64,000 nt of DNA, from assembly GCA_947623455.1 (NCBI GenBank), contig OX392528.1, forward strand, positions 49,184,322-49,248,321. Direction: 5' to 3'. Of this stretch, positions 36,231-49,700 are shown one piece after another. The stretch's first letter is position 1, and the number at the start of each line of letters is the position of its first letter. The DNA comes from Mimachlamys varia (lineage: Eukaryota > Mollusca > Bivalvia > Pectinida > Pectinidae). The position numbers and the translations under genes were made by a program. Below the pieces are notes generated by a model, which was given only the letters and a program-made list of their open reading frames with translations, had not been told where the DNA came from and searched no databases.

Positions 36231-37182
36231 TTTTATTTCGCAATGTGTTGAAATGTCCATGCCGTCACAATATCCCTATATTTAGGAGAAACATGGCGAT
36301 AACCTTAATGAAAATATAAATTTGCTTATCAATTAAATACTTCACACATGTTCACTACATTTAGTTTATTGATAGATATGAAGTTTAAATTAACATTTTT
36401 ATAATATTCAAGGCATTTTTTCAATATCAATAAATCGAATAAACTGATCTTCGCGCTATTTTTTTCATACATAATGAAATACCTCATTTGAAAGAAATTT
36501 AAAGTGCTTACAAGATCGACCGCGAAAATCAATTTTAGTACATTTATGTAAGGTTTCACAGCGGAACGCGTACCTGTGTATACAACCGTTAGTCACCATT
36601 TATTCTTATCGAATGCCACTCATTAGCATTATTTACTCTACACGTTAAAATGTAAGCCCATGTACAAATAGTTTTGTTAAATACATTTGTTAATTTTTGG
36701 CTTATATAATCGAAATAGTTTTCTTTGGTGGTACATTATAATTATATACTTATTTGATTATCAACATTACTGAAACTAGAACAATAATCATACTGATTTA
36801 TATATTTATACAATAACGAAGCCGAAAATGTTTGATTCGGAAAATTCAACAATAAACGTCCCCCGAGAATTCACAGGTGGTCTCTCAATCAAGGCTCCAT
36901 TCACCATGAAATCATTCAAATATATTTACATTTACTCAGCATTTTCCCACGGACACAACGTTAAAAGGCAGTTGCCACCATACGACTATAACACCTATAG
37001 CCTCAGCCAATAAAAACATTTGCTTTTGGGACGTCATCAATCTCTATTATGACGTCATCAATTTAATTTTTGTCTACAATTTGATTTGGTGTTCAAAATC
37101 GGTTCGAAATCACTAAATTCAATAAATTTATCGAAATGTAAATATAAGTTATAAACATTTAAGCAAATATCATTACAGTCCT

Positions 37183-37267
37183 ATAACACACATTGTTATT
37201 GCTGATAAACTTACATACAACCTTACCAGGCTTTATTAAGTTTATCATCAATAGCAACGCGTGTTAT
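37183..37267. mobile_element. Foldback element with ~31-bp arms
   Basis: ATAACACACATTGTTATTGC and TGATAAACTTA at the left match TAAGTTTATCA and the GCAACGCGTGTTAT region at the right with a few mismatches, around a ~23-base loop. Confidence 0.7.
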
Positions 37268-38519
37268 CGAACGTTTTATAAAACATATAATGGAGGCGGC
37301 CTCCTAAAAGATGAGATCAATTAAACGAATTATTTATTTATTTGTTTATGTATTAATTTATTTATCTATTTATTTATATTTGACTTATCTAAGCTTAAAA
37401 TGACTAAAATAGAAATGTAAATAGTATTGACATTTGCGTTGCATGCCGAATAACCAGGTACATTTTGTATTTAGTGTGGCGATGAATACGATTTTATTGA
37501 GGATTGAAGCTATGTACAATTTGTTAAACAAAACCAACTAACGATTTTTCGATATCATTGTACATAATCATACCGAAACATAACGAAAATACATTCATCG
37601 ATTGGATTAAAAAATGTGGCTTACATGGTCTAAAATAAACACAAGTTTATTATACCAACTGAGGGTTAATATTGACACAGTCAAGTCTCGATAAGTCAGT
37701 AACTATCATCAATCTAGTTGTTTAACTATACGGTCAGTGTTTTAGAGGAAATTGGGGTCCTTTTTCCATCAAAAAGTGTCCCAGTATTCCACTTGTCGTT
37801 TTAAGAGGCACCAAGGCTATACATGATTGCCCGCTCCCCATGGTACAATGTAAACACCCGCAAAACATTTAAAGCAGGCACTATGAATCACACACTTTTT
37901 ACGGTCAGTCCTATTTAAGGATTTCGGGTGATTTCGCAACCACAGTATAATCGGTAAGGTTAAATACACTGTTTTAAATTTCTCAAAGAATGCTATTATT
38001 GGGTTAAAAAATACTTAAATTGGTAAAACGCCTCTGCTATTCTAGTTTCACTATTTAGGTCGCATACGATTACCATGTATCAAAAACTCTTTGAAAATAT
38101 TCTAATCTTAACTGTGAGAACTATATATCAGGAAACAGCGTGGATCGAAAATTTTATTTATTGGAGTCAAATATTCAAATTGAATAACAGTTTTTTTTTA
38201 ATATAGTTTAATAAAGAATATATAATTAGTTTGTCATTTCATCAATGCATTATTTTGTTAAAATTTGTCATTGTGCTAAAAATTGAGATGGTTTAAATAA
38301 TTACAACAGCTGTGGTGTACGTAGTATATTTCCTCACGTAATTTCTCATTAATTAGTGTGCTAGCTTAATCTTTTATGATACTAGGTAGCAGACTTTACA
38401 GATAGATTATTTTGTTCCTATGGCTTGTTGTAGTCACAAATGTGTACTCATTGTTTTGTAAATTTATAAAATAAAGGGCTTTTTAGCACCTTACCCTTTT
38501 GCTTCCACTTGGTTAAGAA

Positions 38520-38630
38520 AATTTTGATGCCCTCCTTTTGGCCCCTAGCATCGCTGAGGAGTCCTAGAAGGACAAAACAGCTGTATGATGCAATGCTATA
38601 CATTTGCTTGCCATATTTTATCTGTTACTA
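38520..38630 (+). ncRNA. Degenerate hammerhead-like motif
   Basis: CTGAGGA-GTCC-TAGAA-GGAC-AAAACAGCTG resembles the core at 39404-39430, but the required GAAA is AAAA. A GATGC/GCATC hairpin precedes it. It is probably inactive. Confidence 0.35.
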
Positions 38631-39309
38631 AAATAAGGTGCAGCACATATTCATGTATGTGTATGTTAGGGTCATCTTCATATAAAGTTCTACCGTATTT
38701 TAAATCACAATAAAAAGAGAGAATTAATAATAATAAAATGTATCATGTTCCATGATACCCCAAATACATATTTCAAATCTATTTATAGAGATATCTGTCT
38801 GGATTTAAACTATCAACAAGTATGAATATACAAAGTGTATATGAAATCATACTTAATAGAACTTTAAATCAAATACTGGCTTTTAAATCTACTTCGTTCA
38901 GTATACCATTGAGTTGCATTAACCTAACAAAACACCAGTATATTCTATTTTTACAATTACCTGGCAAACATGAGTGTACCCTTTCGTCTTGAAGTATGTA
39001 TTGGGAGATAGCTATCTGAATTGGACTGAAATAAACCTGCCTGACATTCCTTATAATATGATAGTTTTATCTAACTGATTACCCATTCAATGTTTTGACT
39101 GAATTTTTCATTCGAGCAGGATATAATATAGTAAACTCAATGATAGAAAGCGTTTTACCATGGATGATTTTTAATATTCTGTAACCCAAGATTAAATTCT
39201 TTCCCATTCTTCATTCTTGCTTTTTATGACCTTCTGTTCATTGTTTGTTTGATGTTTGCTTGCTTTGTTTTCATGTTGTTGCTTTATATAAGGATTGTAC
39301 CTCATTTTG

Positions 39310-39444
39310 ACTGCATATACTGTAGTATGCCCGCAGTTGGCAACGAACATATTCTATGGTGCGCGTTAGCGCTCTATTGTGAATATGTTCGTTGCCAACT
39401 GAACTGAAGAGTCCTAGGAGGACGAAACAGCTGTATGGTGCAGT
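39310..39444 (+). ncRNA. Hammerhead ribozyme-like structure
   Basis: In order: stem III 5' strand ACTGCATATACTG, cleavage triplet GTA (39322-39324), a stem I hairpin with a perfect 21-bp stem (39334-39354 with 39381-39401), the core CTGAAGA (39404-39410), stem II GTCC-TAGGA-GGAC, the core GAAA (39424-39427), and stem III 3' strand CAG...TAT...TGCAGT. All conserved core bases are present (position 7 of CUGANGA is variable in the family). A weak point is the unpaired GTATGCCCG/AA between the core and the long stem I. Cleavage activity is not shown. Confidence 0.5.
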
Positions 39445-41070
39445 TTAATTCATTTTTTCGGCATACTGTATATATTACTAAATTTGAAAGGTGCAGCACG
39501 TGTGTGTGTTACGTCATCTCTAACTAACCTTGTCATATTTAATTCGGAAACGTGTTTAAAATCAAATCTTTGATTCAGACCAGGACGACTTTATAGATTT
39601 TTATAAAAGAGACAGGTTCGATTGCGAATCCAAACCTATCATGTTCGCTCTTAGGAAAGTAGTCACGAGCTACATCATTATTTAGGCATGTGTCGAAATA
39701 TCAATATCAGCTTAAAAGGATTTAAAATTGAGTCGCTTGACAATAAAACTCTAGAAACAAATATTAATTTTAATGACGTTAAGCTAACAATGCTCAGTAA
39801 CACAAACTTCCTCGATATGTAAATTGAGGTGTTACCATATAGAACACATATAATACGATTACAGCTATTAAAGCTAACAATGCTTGGTGTAGCCGGGACA
39901 CGACCACATACTTCCTTGATATGTAAATTGAGGTGTTACCATAGAACACACAGAATACGATTTCAGTGATATTGATTTCTCAGTAATCATTCAATAGACC
40001 TAATGGTCCGAAACTTTGGCTTGGCTGAACTTGTGATAATGAATTCACATTTGTCAATAGGCGATAACATACTAGAAGTTTTAAATGTCGAAGTATGTTG
40101 GTCAAACATTAAAATTATGATTGCTATAAAACTGTGAAAAGCAAATATTAATAGTTATTGTAGTTAGGTCTTTATATGTGTATTTTCGTTCAATAACATA
40201 CAGGTATCGCAGAAAAATGTTTCACTTGAACTAATTACAAGTTAATATTTAAAAAAAGAGACATTGACTTTTTTATCATAATGATATGACATATATTTGG
40301 TGTATGAGGAATTATATTCTCACATTCTCTATGCATTAGCAATTTGTTAATTGTTAATTTAAAAACGCAATCCGATCTGTGTGCTGTAAGTCTATTGCAG
40401 TATATTAGTATATAAATTTGTAACGTTTATTTTATTATGATAATGACAAAATGTACTTCACATCACATTGTTTCCCTTGTTTCAAAGAATGAACTCGTAT
40501 ACACACACACACACGCACACACACCAACATCACGAGTGTATACGTGGTATATATTCAATGATAATAATTATATAGCGCATACAGGTATATATTCCTTTTC
40601 TCTATATCACTTTTGCAACCCAAAACACCATAAGATGCTATTACAACACTGGCTTAACCGTCACCGACATCCTACCTTAGTAAACAAAACTATAATTCAC
40701 TTACGACTTACCTGTATTGCCACGAACACTGTCTGTATTATTCGTAATCCGGGTATTACGTACCCTCGCCACACTACCTGTTAGACCGGGCAAGTCACGA
40801 TTGTACCGTATATATGTATACGTGTGTGGAAATACACATAACCTTAGTTCAAAGTATGGTATTTAAAAATAGGCCAACATAGAAAAATACGGCATGGAGG
40901 ATTTCGCAATAAATGATAGCTTTGTCTTGTTCCCGATTGTTTACCTGCGTTGCTACAACAAGCGGGTGATGTGGGGCAGAGTCAGCTCTAGATCTGTGTT
41001 TCCAGTGATACCCGTACCGAACGCGTCTATGTGTGGTTAGGTTATGAACGGATAACCTTACATCAGTGTT
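39445..41070. other. Intergenic, no gene seen
   Basis: Contains the AC microsatellite and a local direct repeat: GATATGTAAATTGAGGTGTT with GCTAACAATGCT at 39783-39835 and again at 39871-39935. Confidence 0.5.
40498..40524. repeat. (AC)n microsatellite
   Basis: About twelve AC units with a single G interruption. Confidence 0.9.
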
Positions 41071-41440
41071 CATGTCATAAATAGAGGATTTTGCACGAGT
41101 GTCGATGTAATATGGAATTTATTTAACGAGTTTAATTAAATTCCTTATTACATTGACACAAGTGTGAGATTCTAATTATCACATAACTTATATTTATGAG
41201 AAAATACACCAAAACTCTCAAATTCATTCTCTATAAGAAAGGCAAATTTTTACCTTCACGGTAAGATTTTTACTACCGAGACAATCATATGACGTCACAG
41301 AGACGTCTTTTGTTTATGACGTCACAATAGTGTGATTACACGTGTGTAATACCATATTTATGACATGGCCGTATGACATGACTGAACGGGTCAGTTATGT
41401 GATAATTACCTTTATTAAACGAGTTTTATAAATTCAATAT
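41071..41440. mobile_element. Nested foldback element
   Basis: Inner stem: CGAGTGTCGATGTAATA with AAATTCC (41093-41127) pairs with its complement at 41131-41166 around AACGAGT. TAATTATCACATAAC (41174-41188) is exactly complementary to GTTATGTGATAATTA (near 41394-41408), and CATGTCATAAA (near 41071) to TTTATGACATG (near 41358). It is noncoding. Confidence 0.65.
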
Positions 41441-42637
41441 CATACGAACACTAACCAGTGTTAGATTATATTAATTCTATAGAGAGACATCCTAACTAAT
41501 ACATCTCAAATGATTCTCCTCCATAACGGAAGAATCATTTGTAATTGATGAGAGAACAACGTAAAGTTATGTACAGTAACGTGACGTCATTATATAATAT
41601 GACGTCACAATAATTCCCCCTGTAACAAAACCCAATTGTATACTTATTGCAAGTGTCCCATTTCAATTCTTTTGCATCCCAATAGGCCCAGTTCATGGCA
41701 AACTAATTCTGCTATATAATAAACCTAAATAGTACATTATTCAATTTACATAGTTGTACATGTACATATCAAAGCAAAGGAAGTATTATGCATATGTATG
41801 TCGGATGTTAAAACTTTTAAACGATAATAAATTATTTCTGTTAGCAATGCTGGATAATATCTACAAGCAATACCCTCGTCTAACATGCCAAATAAAGACC
41901 CTGATGTTGTTTACTCATTTGAAGACTTCTCCTCTGGTTTTGATATGTATTCCTTGTCCTGCAGATGTTTGTCTTATTTTTACCTAGTATGATACATGGA
42001 GTTATAATTTTGAATTCTGTTTTTAATACAGTCATATTAACCAAAACAGTTTAAAAAAAAAAAACAGCTTATATTTCTATATACTGCTCCATAAATTCAG
42101 CCAGGCCCGAAACATTTAACTTAATATGAAAATTTCGTTTTTCTTATATGAACTATTTGATTTTGGTAAGAAAAGGTTTCTTTCAAATATACACTACCTA
42201 CATAGCTGATGTGTGCGCTTGGTAAATACGATTCACACCTACTCAAAGGAAGCATTATTGGTGGAATTCCTAATGAATGGAACGGCATGATTTATTCAAG
42301 AGAGAGAATTGACCCGCGATCATCCCAAATCATTGTTATAGCAGCAGCGATAAATATTTCATACTCTAGTGATTGTTAACATCGGATACTTAATGTATAG
42401 CAATTAATACAATAGATGTACACTATTTAAACAAGGAACGAAATGTATCTATTATATAGATAGAATATGACTGTATAATACCGGTATCTAAGCAAGTAAC
42501 GATATGACTATATAGCATATATATATATATATCTAAACAACGATATAAATCTGTTATGTATATAGCATAAGCAACGTATCTTAACAAGTAAGGATATGAA
42601 TCTATATCAGATATAGTTCGATATTCTTCAATTCTCA

Positions 42638-42722
42638 TTAACGGCCCAATATACGTAACTTTCGACAAAACTCAAGCGAAAATCAAGCCTAATAACTGAA
42701 GTTAAGTATATTGGGCCTTTAA
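42638..42722 (+). mobile_element. TTAA-flanked MITE, copy D (85-bp deletion derivative)
   Basis: TTAACGGCCCAATATACG and AATCAAGCCTAATAACTG are joined directly to AGTATATTGGGCCTTTAA. The ~300-bp interior is missing while both ends are kept. Confidence 0.85.
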
Positions 42723-42940
42723 CTTTTACTGTTTGTGGTCAGATAGAGGTACATGTACGTGTTTTATTATATTAACCTGATGTGTTTACTTTTACAAACA
42801 CCGAGTTGTGACGTTACAGTACCCATGCATGCAACTGTAAATTCCATCCTTTATCAAGACAGACATAATGCAATTTAAGCCTTTTGCAAACAAGTTCCAT
42901 ATCTAATATAAAAAATAAAGGACCTTTTGATTCGGTAAAT

Positions 42941-43020
42941 AGGGTGTTATACTAACCTGGTATAATTTAAAATGTTGACCTCGGTCAATATTAGATTCTA
43001 CCTGGTTGGTATAACACCGT
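42941..43020. mobile_element. Foldback element with 20-bp arms
   Basis: AGGGTGTTATACTAACCTGG pairs with CCTGGTTGGTATAACACCGT, and an inner TTGACC-TC-GGTCAA hairpin sits in the loop. Confidence 0.75.
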
Positions 43021-44105
43021 ATTGACCACAGCAAAGGTTCATAATTGCTGATAGGCAATAAATACATTCTTCACCGAAAATATATAGATGTTTACACAGA
43101 TGATATCATAAGGGGGTTTAACTGTTCAGAAGGAGTAGCTTACCTTTATTTGAAGCACTGTTGTTTCTATTCATCTCTTTGTAAGAGGGTCATGGTATAT
43201 TTTTATTCGACTTCAGCTCCCGTTGTTGTCGTTCTTAATGTCACTCTGGTCTTAGTCTACGAGTATTAGTGGATATTGGTGCTCTGGTTATTTATTTATG
43301 TTTTCTGGTGCTTACTTTAATACTTTTGCCAGATAAGTAATCGAACACTAGATTTGCTATAGAATTAACTGATTAACTTTGAGTTCACTAGCACGGTACA
43401 GTATCAAATTGTTTACCTACTTAATAAAAATCCGTTTATATATTATCAAAGACTCGCAAGATACCCTTTTATTTTAGATACTAACTTATGATCATCGTTC
43501 TACTGCAAAAAATTGAAATAAATATTTACGTTACGACTACAACTAACGAATAAAAATAACGCAAATATATTAACAATATGTAATCAACAACACTTTTTGA
43601 GAGCAGTGTTTCTATTTGAGTACATGGTGTTTGAACAATGGGCTACAAATTGTGATGCTATGGATCTATCAGACTGATAAACTACCTCACAAACAACAGA
43701 GCCATGGTTCAACTTTAACACTTATCTCCAAACGGAACTCGACAAGTCATGTAACTGTTTATAAAAATAACCGCATTGCACTGATACTAGTGTATGATCG
43801 TTATCTTAACCAAAATTCCATGAAACGTTCAAGGAAAAAATCTTATACAATTATATAAGGTTCTAATAAATGTTTCTGGAAATATGTTATATAAACGTTA
43901 TTTAGGACAAGGGAATAACGAATTGTTGACAAAAAAACATATCCTACATCGCAGGAGAGGAGGTAAAAGATATGTGGCTTGCTTGCACTTTAGATATTCT
44001 CATATTTCATATCATATCACTTTTTTATTTGCTATTGTATCTATAAAACAGTACGAATCTCGGAAATGTTGTGCTGGCAAAATGAAATTGGGGAGATTGC
44101 TTATT

Positions 44106-44485
44106 TTAAAGGCCCAATATGCATAACTTCAAGAAATTTTTCGTGATTCTGAAAAATTATGAAAAAGAATCCAGTTGATAACCATGCAAAAATAAACCTA
44201 AAACGAAGTAAACCTGAGCGGTAACTAACAAGAAAACTCCAAAGAATTGAAAATAATTCAGGTGTGGCTCACTTCAACAACCAACCGAAGTTAGAAGACA
44301 GTTCAATATGGACGTGTGTTTACAAATACCGAGTTGCAACTGCTGCTGTACCGGTAACCGCGTAAGAATTCATCTTGAATATTGCTGATATAAGTTAATT
44401 TTAACTTTTATAGTAATTAAAAGTCATTGGGCTTGATTTTTGCTTCAAGTTTTGCCGAAAGTTACGTAATATATTGGGCCTTTAA
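44106..44485 (-). mobile_element. TTAA-flanked MITE, copy E (inverted)
   Basis: TTAAAGGCCCAATATGC at the left and CGTAATATATTGGGCCTTTAA at the right in shorter matched form. The interior is the reverse complement of copies A-C (AACGAAGTAAACCTGAGCGG, AATTCATCTTGAATATTGC). Confidence 0.85.
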
Positions 44486-45356
44486 GAGAACTAAGCTTCT
44501 AAGGCTAGAGTCTATACCGCAATAACATTATTCTCCGGTAAGAAAGATGTGATAGAGATCCCGCACGGTAATACAGAGACGTTGGCTAGTTTCGTCTTTC
44601 AACATCAATTTGAACACAGAACAAGTATATGTCCAGACAGGAGATATATTTGTGAATATGTATTGCGGTAATATACTATAAGGTGGTGATATACAATGAG
44701 AGTTGTCCGATAACATTGTTTGATATACTTCAATATCAAATCCTGTTAACGCTTGGCTTGATATACAATGTGTATGTTTAATGTAGGGTAAGATTATCTT
44801 GTTCAAACGTGGTTTACAATTGTATTACAGGGAACGCAATATGTGGCCGCATCCAAACTGGAATCGTTATATATGAACAAAAGTTATATATTGGGTGACA
44901 GGGATATTCGGAACACCTTGCCCAGATTTCAATTCTTCAATCCAAGAAGTTAGATGACTAAAATCGACCGAGGAGTTCCGAACATGACAGAGGAATGAAG
45001 ATTGAAAAGAAGAGAATTCCGAAGTGTCAGCACTATTATTTGAATTCAAACTCGATACAAATATACACAATTAAACGATTTACTTGGCGACGTCATTTAC
45101 AGGAGTGATTAATACAATACTTACCCGGCTTATGGCACCTTTATACAATATGAAAATATTCATAGTAGGTCTGAACAATTTTTACATTGAATCAAACATT
45201 TGTTTCGTCTCTTTAAGCCTTATCAGTTATGCTATAGGTACAGATGTACTTAATACAAAACAACCTAACCCGCCGTTCAAATAGAGAGACCGGTGACCTG
45301 ATAATTAGTTACAGCTAGTTTTGGACCTAAACTACGGTATTTATAGTACTTTCAAT

Positions 45357-45385
45357 TTTTTTTTTGGGGGGGGGGGGGGGGGGGT
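45357..45385. repeat. Poly-G tract
   Basis: A T-run followed by about 21 consecutive G, followed by TTAG. It is a possible G-quadruplex and a likely site of length variation. Confidence 0.9.
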
Positions 45386-46029
45386 TAGTTCAATTTTCGA
45401 CAGGGAATTAGATTAGATCTAAGTCCGTGATTTTCGATAAAAATAACCATTCAACTGTCATAAGGGAGAATAATTTTTACATTTTTATTTTGTTTTTGTT
45501 TTGTGTTTGTTTTTTATGAGGTTGGGGGTTAGGGGGGTGTTAGTCCAATTTTCGATTTTCGATCAAACTTAGACCCCTCAGTGGTCTTAAATTACTCTGA
45601 ACACCTTAGTTTAGGTTCAAAACTAGTGGTAACAAATTCTCATTTCCTGTAAGATTGGTGCGATACACTTGTACCATACCAAACCTCGGGGACTCAATCT
45701 ATTACCATCAGAACCTACAACAATATTGTATCTTGAACGATGAACCCTAAAACCCTCCCACAGGGATTTTGCCATTGGAATCCAGAAATAATCACAGTAT
45801 CCAAGATACTAGTACTCAATTACCGTACTAGTATACGTACTTCGGGTAAATCGACGTCTATGAATAACAAGAAGTTTGCTGACCAATTCGATCATATAAA
45901 AATCAAGGACACATCAGACCTTTGTACACAACTGCTAACATCTATCTTTACTTATAATGTACATTATGACACATACAGGGACAGCTTACTAATAAGGTGT
46001 CCGACAAAAGTAACTATTTCGATTTACTT

Positions 46030-46160
46030 CTCCAAACTGTTGCAGTAAGTTGATAATGGGCAAAGTATATGGCTGATATACCATGATCTCATTAGAGAAA
46101 TAATCTGTATCCTTGTGTATGATATAAAGGACTGTCTTTTTAATATGCTCATTAGTATGC
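46030..46160 (+). mobile_element. Reverse-transcriptase element fragment (sense)
   Basis: GGGCAAAGTATATGGCTGAT, ATTAGAGAAATAATCTGTAT and AATATGCTCATTAGT match, with substitutions, the sense strand of the MGKFYG and EKYSVSL region of the 34660 copy. Confidence 0.55.
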
Positions 46161-46166
46161 CAAGTT

Positions 46167-46300
46167 CTTATGTTTGTAAATAACTTAGTTCTAAGCTGTG
46201 TAAATTTCAAAGCTTATGTTTGTAAATAACTTAGTTCGAAGCTGTGCAAATGTCAAAGCTTATGTTTGTAAATAATCTAGTTCTAAGCTGTGTAAATGTA
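46167..46300. repeat. 46-bp tandem repeat, 3 units
   Basis: CTTATGTTTGTAAATAACTT and AGTTCTAAGCTGTG are repeated at 46167, 46213 and 46259. It sits between a sense and an antisense reverse-transcriptase fragment. Confidence 0.9.
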
Positions 46301-46770
46301 CAAGATAATAAGACCAGGGGTTCCGGTTCTTGTAAACATCTTCTGCTTCGACGACACCGCCATGTAAATCTTGGTCACATCATAGAAAACGTCAAGTCCT
46401 CAAAGTAAGAATCGAGTCATCATTCTCAATCACAACATGTAAGCATACTTGTGAGCATACTCAAAATGTCCATCTTCATATTACACAAGGATACAAAATA
46501 TTTCTCAATGATAAAAAGATGGCGACCAAAATAATCATATTCAATCTGCATCTCTCGAATACCTGTGTAGAAAGTTTGTTTGTCAACAGTCGACATATAT
46601 CTAGAAAATCTCAATATTTAGAACAAGTCCTGGAATAACGAACCATCTGCGACATGTCAACACCATAGGTTGGAGAAGCAGGGATGTTACTCTCAAGAAA
46701 GGGAATTTTCAAGATTGGAAAATCGAAATCGTCACGTTTATCATATAGCTTAGTAGCAATCTGTCCACGT
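46301..46770 (-). mobile_element. Reverse-transcriptase element, 3' part (antisense)
   Basis: AATAAGACCAGGGGTTCCGG, GACGACACCGCCATGTAAAT, TTTCTCAATGATAAAAAG and GGATGTTACTCTCAAGAAAG match the 34660 copy in order. The minus strand keeps a short frame with EKYFVSLCNMKM. It is inactive. Confidence 0.7.
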
Positions 46771-49700
46771 TGGTCATAGTTAATTCCCTCAAACGAAGTG
46801 AGGGGCTTATTGGTTTTATTCGGTCTCTTACGTCAAGGTTCGGCACTATCACCCTATATATTTCAAATATTACTTAAACTCGATGAAATTTGGAATTTAG
46901 TTGTCTCATATGGCAGTCACAGCACTACCGCAACTCCAATTCCATCACACAACAGAGTGTCCGCCATTCCCTACATTCTGATAGGTCAAAATTTTACATT
47001 TTGCCATATTCTGATAAAAATTTGTATATAGGTCTTGTTCAGACAGTTATTTACGATCGCCTTGGTCAGCAAACGTCTTGTTGATTAAAGACAACATATC
47101 GTCGATATATCAAAAAGTGAAATATAAGGATTTGACAAGATTTTTGTTACCTGTCCTGATAAGCTCAACAAAATCAAGTCAGCAAGCAGTGGGACAAAGA
47201 ACTGAGGCATCATTCTCAAACACACAATCTGATTAAAATCATATCTTGATCTCCGCGCCGTTCCGTAAACTTCTCTCTGCTGCGTTAAGATCTGAGAAAA
47301 TCCCATAGGAGTTCATGTCACGATGACCTTTTGCATTTGCCAATAAAATTACTGCTTTCAGAATCTTGACAGCGAAATTTTGAGGCGACAAACTTGCATA
47401 ATTGCATTTGTCCGTTTAGTCATTTCGTCAACAAAAAGTTCATGTGGAATAATGTGACGAAATGACTTGCTGCAAGATGACAAGTCATTGGAAAATTATT
47501 TTAGTGTTAAGTAAAGAGGTGACAAAGGTCATATGAACGTGACCTCTTATGGGATGTTGTCAGATCCTTGTAAAACGGAGTGAGAACAAGGGTCTGTATT
47601 TTAATCAGATTGTCAATCACAAAAAATTAAAGCTAGGCATACCAATTGGCATATTAAAATACCCCCGCCTTCCTACTCATAAGACCAGTATGACGACCAT
47701 AATAGTTCTTTTACGACCATAATAGTTCCTTTACGACCATAATAGTTCCTTTAAGACAGAATATAAAACATCTACTCCATATTTTTAACAATAATTTTAT
47801 TGCTGGAAAGAAAAAATGTTAACACGAGACGTGGAAATGCAGCTATACAGTCATATATAATAACATGTTTCCGATGACCACAACACACGGTGAATTCGTC
47901 TACACATGCAATTTAACTACTAGTATACATCCCTCACATCAACACATATATACTTTGTCAGATGACTGGAATTCAAATAACGTTATATTTCAAATATTCT
48001 TTAGAACACTAATTTGATATTAATGATTTTTTCACCTTTTGAAGATTCCAAGTTATCTATAGAATACTTATGGAATTTTTTTCTTATTGATTTCTGATTG
48101 CTTCAATTCCAATGCCAATATCTGATTGCTAAATGCAAATAACAACAAAATGGCAAATTCCCGATGTTGCTTATTAACTGTGTTCTGACCATCACATTAA
48201 TTCTTGTTGCAAAATTACATTTCGTCTTAGTCACTTCTTGTCGTTAAATCAGAACGGGAAACTACAGTTGTCAAACGACATATATTAAAGGACTACTTTC
48301 ATGCAGTTTTCTATGATGTATCGGAACGTAAAGAACGTATAGAATTGTTGATAGATCAATAACTGTTTAATGCTTATATTAAACATGTGTATGAATGATC
48401 GATAAATTCGGTATCAATTTGCGTCATTAGGTTAAGCAAAATTATCAATGAACGTGGGGACAAATTTGAAGTATCTTAAAGTATTACCATTACAACACAT
48501 GTGTACAACACCATTTCTATCACAGAGAAAAAACTAACTAGGAGGGAAAAACTAAGGCTAGGAATATGTATTACATAATATATAAAGAATTAACACACTA
48601 AGTTCGACGAAAAGTGCAGATGTTAGTCAGTTGATGTGGCAAAGAAATAGGAAGAAAATACCCTTTCTTCTCTGAAGTTCAATGAATATGTGGATGATAG
48701 AGGAATAGAAGTATCTAGACGAAAGCCTTTATATTCTATTCTTTAAACTGCAGTCGTAGCTACTTTTAATATTATTAAAACAACCAATGACTTTTTTTCT
48801 TTTTTTTTCCAAAACATTCGAGATTCAGAAAACTGATAGCTTGACAATGTGTAGTGACAAATACATTAAGACAATATAAATATTTTATTGTTTTTTATGT
48901 AACCAAGCGTAATGTTCACAGATGACTTGAGTATTACAAATCTGATGCACACAATTTTCATCAAAAAAATTATTTCCCCATAACTCGGATAAGTGTTTAT
49001 TTTAGAAGATAATTTTGTTTCTTTCTAAGTACACTTTGTGATTTTATCATTTCCACTTAACATGTAAGCAAAAGTACCAAGAACAAGATAAACTAATCTG
49101 ATATCATTTGCACTTCTAAGAATTGTTCAGAAAAAAACTTACCGAAGAAATATTCTCAAAGGATATAAGAATGCAAACTTTGAGCATAGAGTCAATTGCA
49201 TAGAACGTTGTCCTTATATTATCTTCTTAAGAATATTTTGCAGGATTTCCCTACTAATATGGCTGATGTGATTAGGGATCGATTTCATAACCTCTCACTC
49301 AAGAACTCAGTTATCCAATATCAGAGTATGGCATTCCGTAAACGATTGAATTTTCCTAGTGAACCATTGGGCGAAATACTCATTAATGGCATCATGCACT
49401 CCCTCCGACATTCAAAACAAAATGACAAAGTTAACTGTAAATCGATGCATTTCCAAATATGGCGTAAAATAATGCGTACGATTAACATTTTGAGAAAAGG
49501 TAAGCATTGTTTTATAATTAAAACTTGTCCAGATTTAATGATTCAAACTTTAAACAACATGTTCAAGCGTAAGATAAACTATTCACAAATGTGAATCAAA
49601 TTGGAGCATATTAAGCATTGGATGACAGAGCATGCAGGTATTAAAATTTGAACAATACGCCAAAATGAGATTTGACCAAACTACACTGCTATGAGTCTAC

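Larger units (their letters stand above)
35671..38519. other. Intergenic, repeats only
   Basis: Apart from the AGCGCT repeat and the foldback at 37183-37267, no gene is visible. GACGTCATCAAT occurs twice near 37031-37062. Confidence 0.5.

Noticed and set aside
49196..49594. 132-codon frame as a gene
   Set aside because: No domain, signal peptide or neighbouring exon is recognisable, and splice-linked partners were not found. It could be an old transposon piece but nothing supports a specific call.
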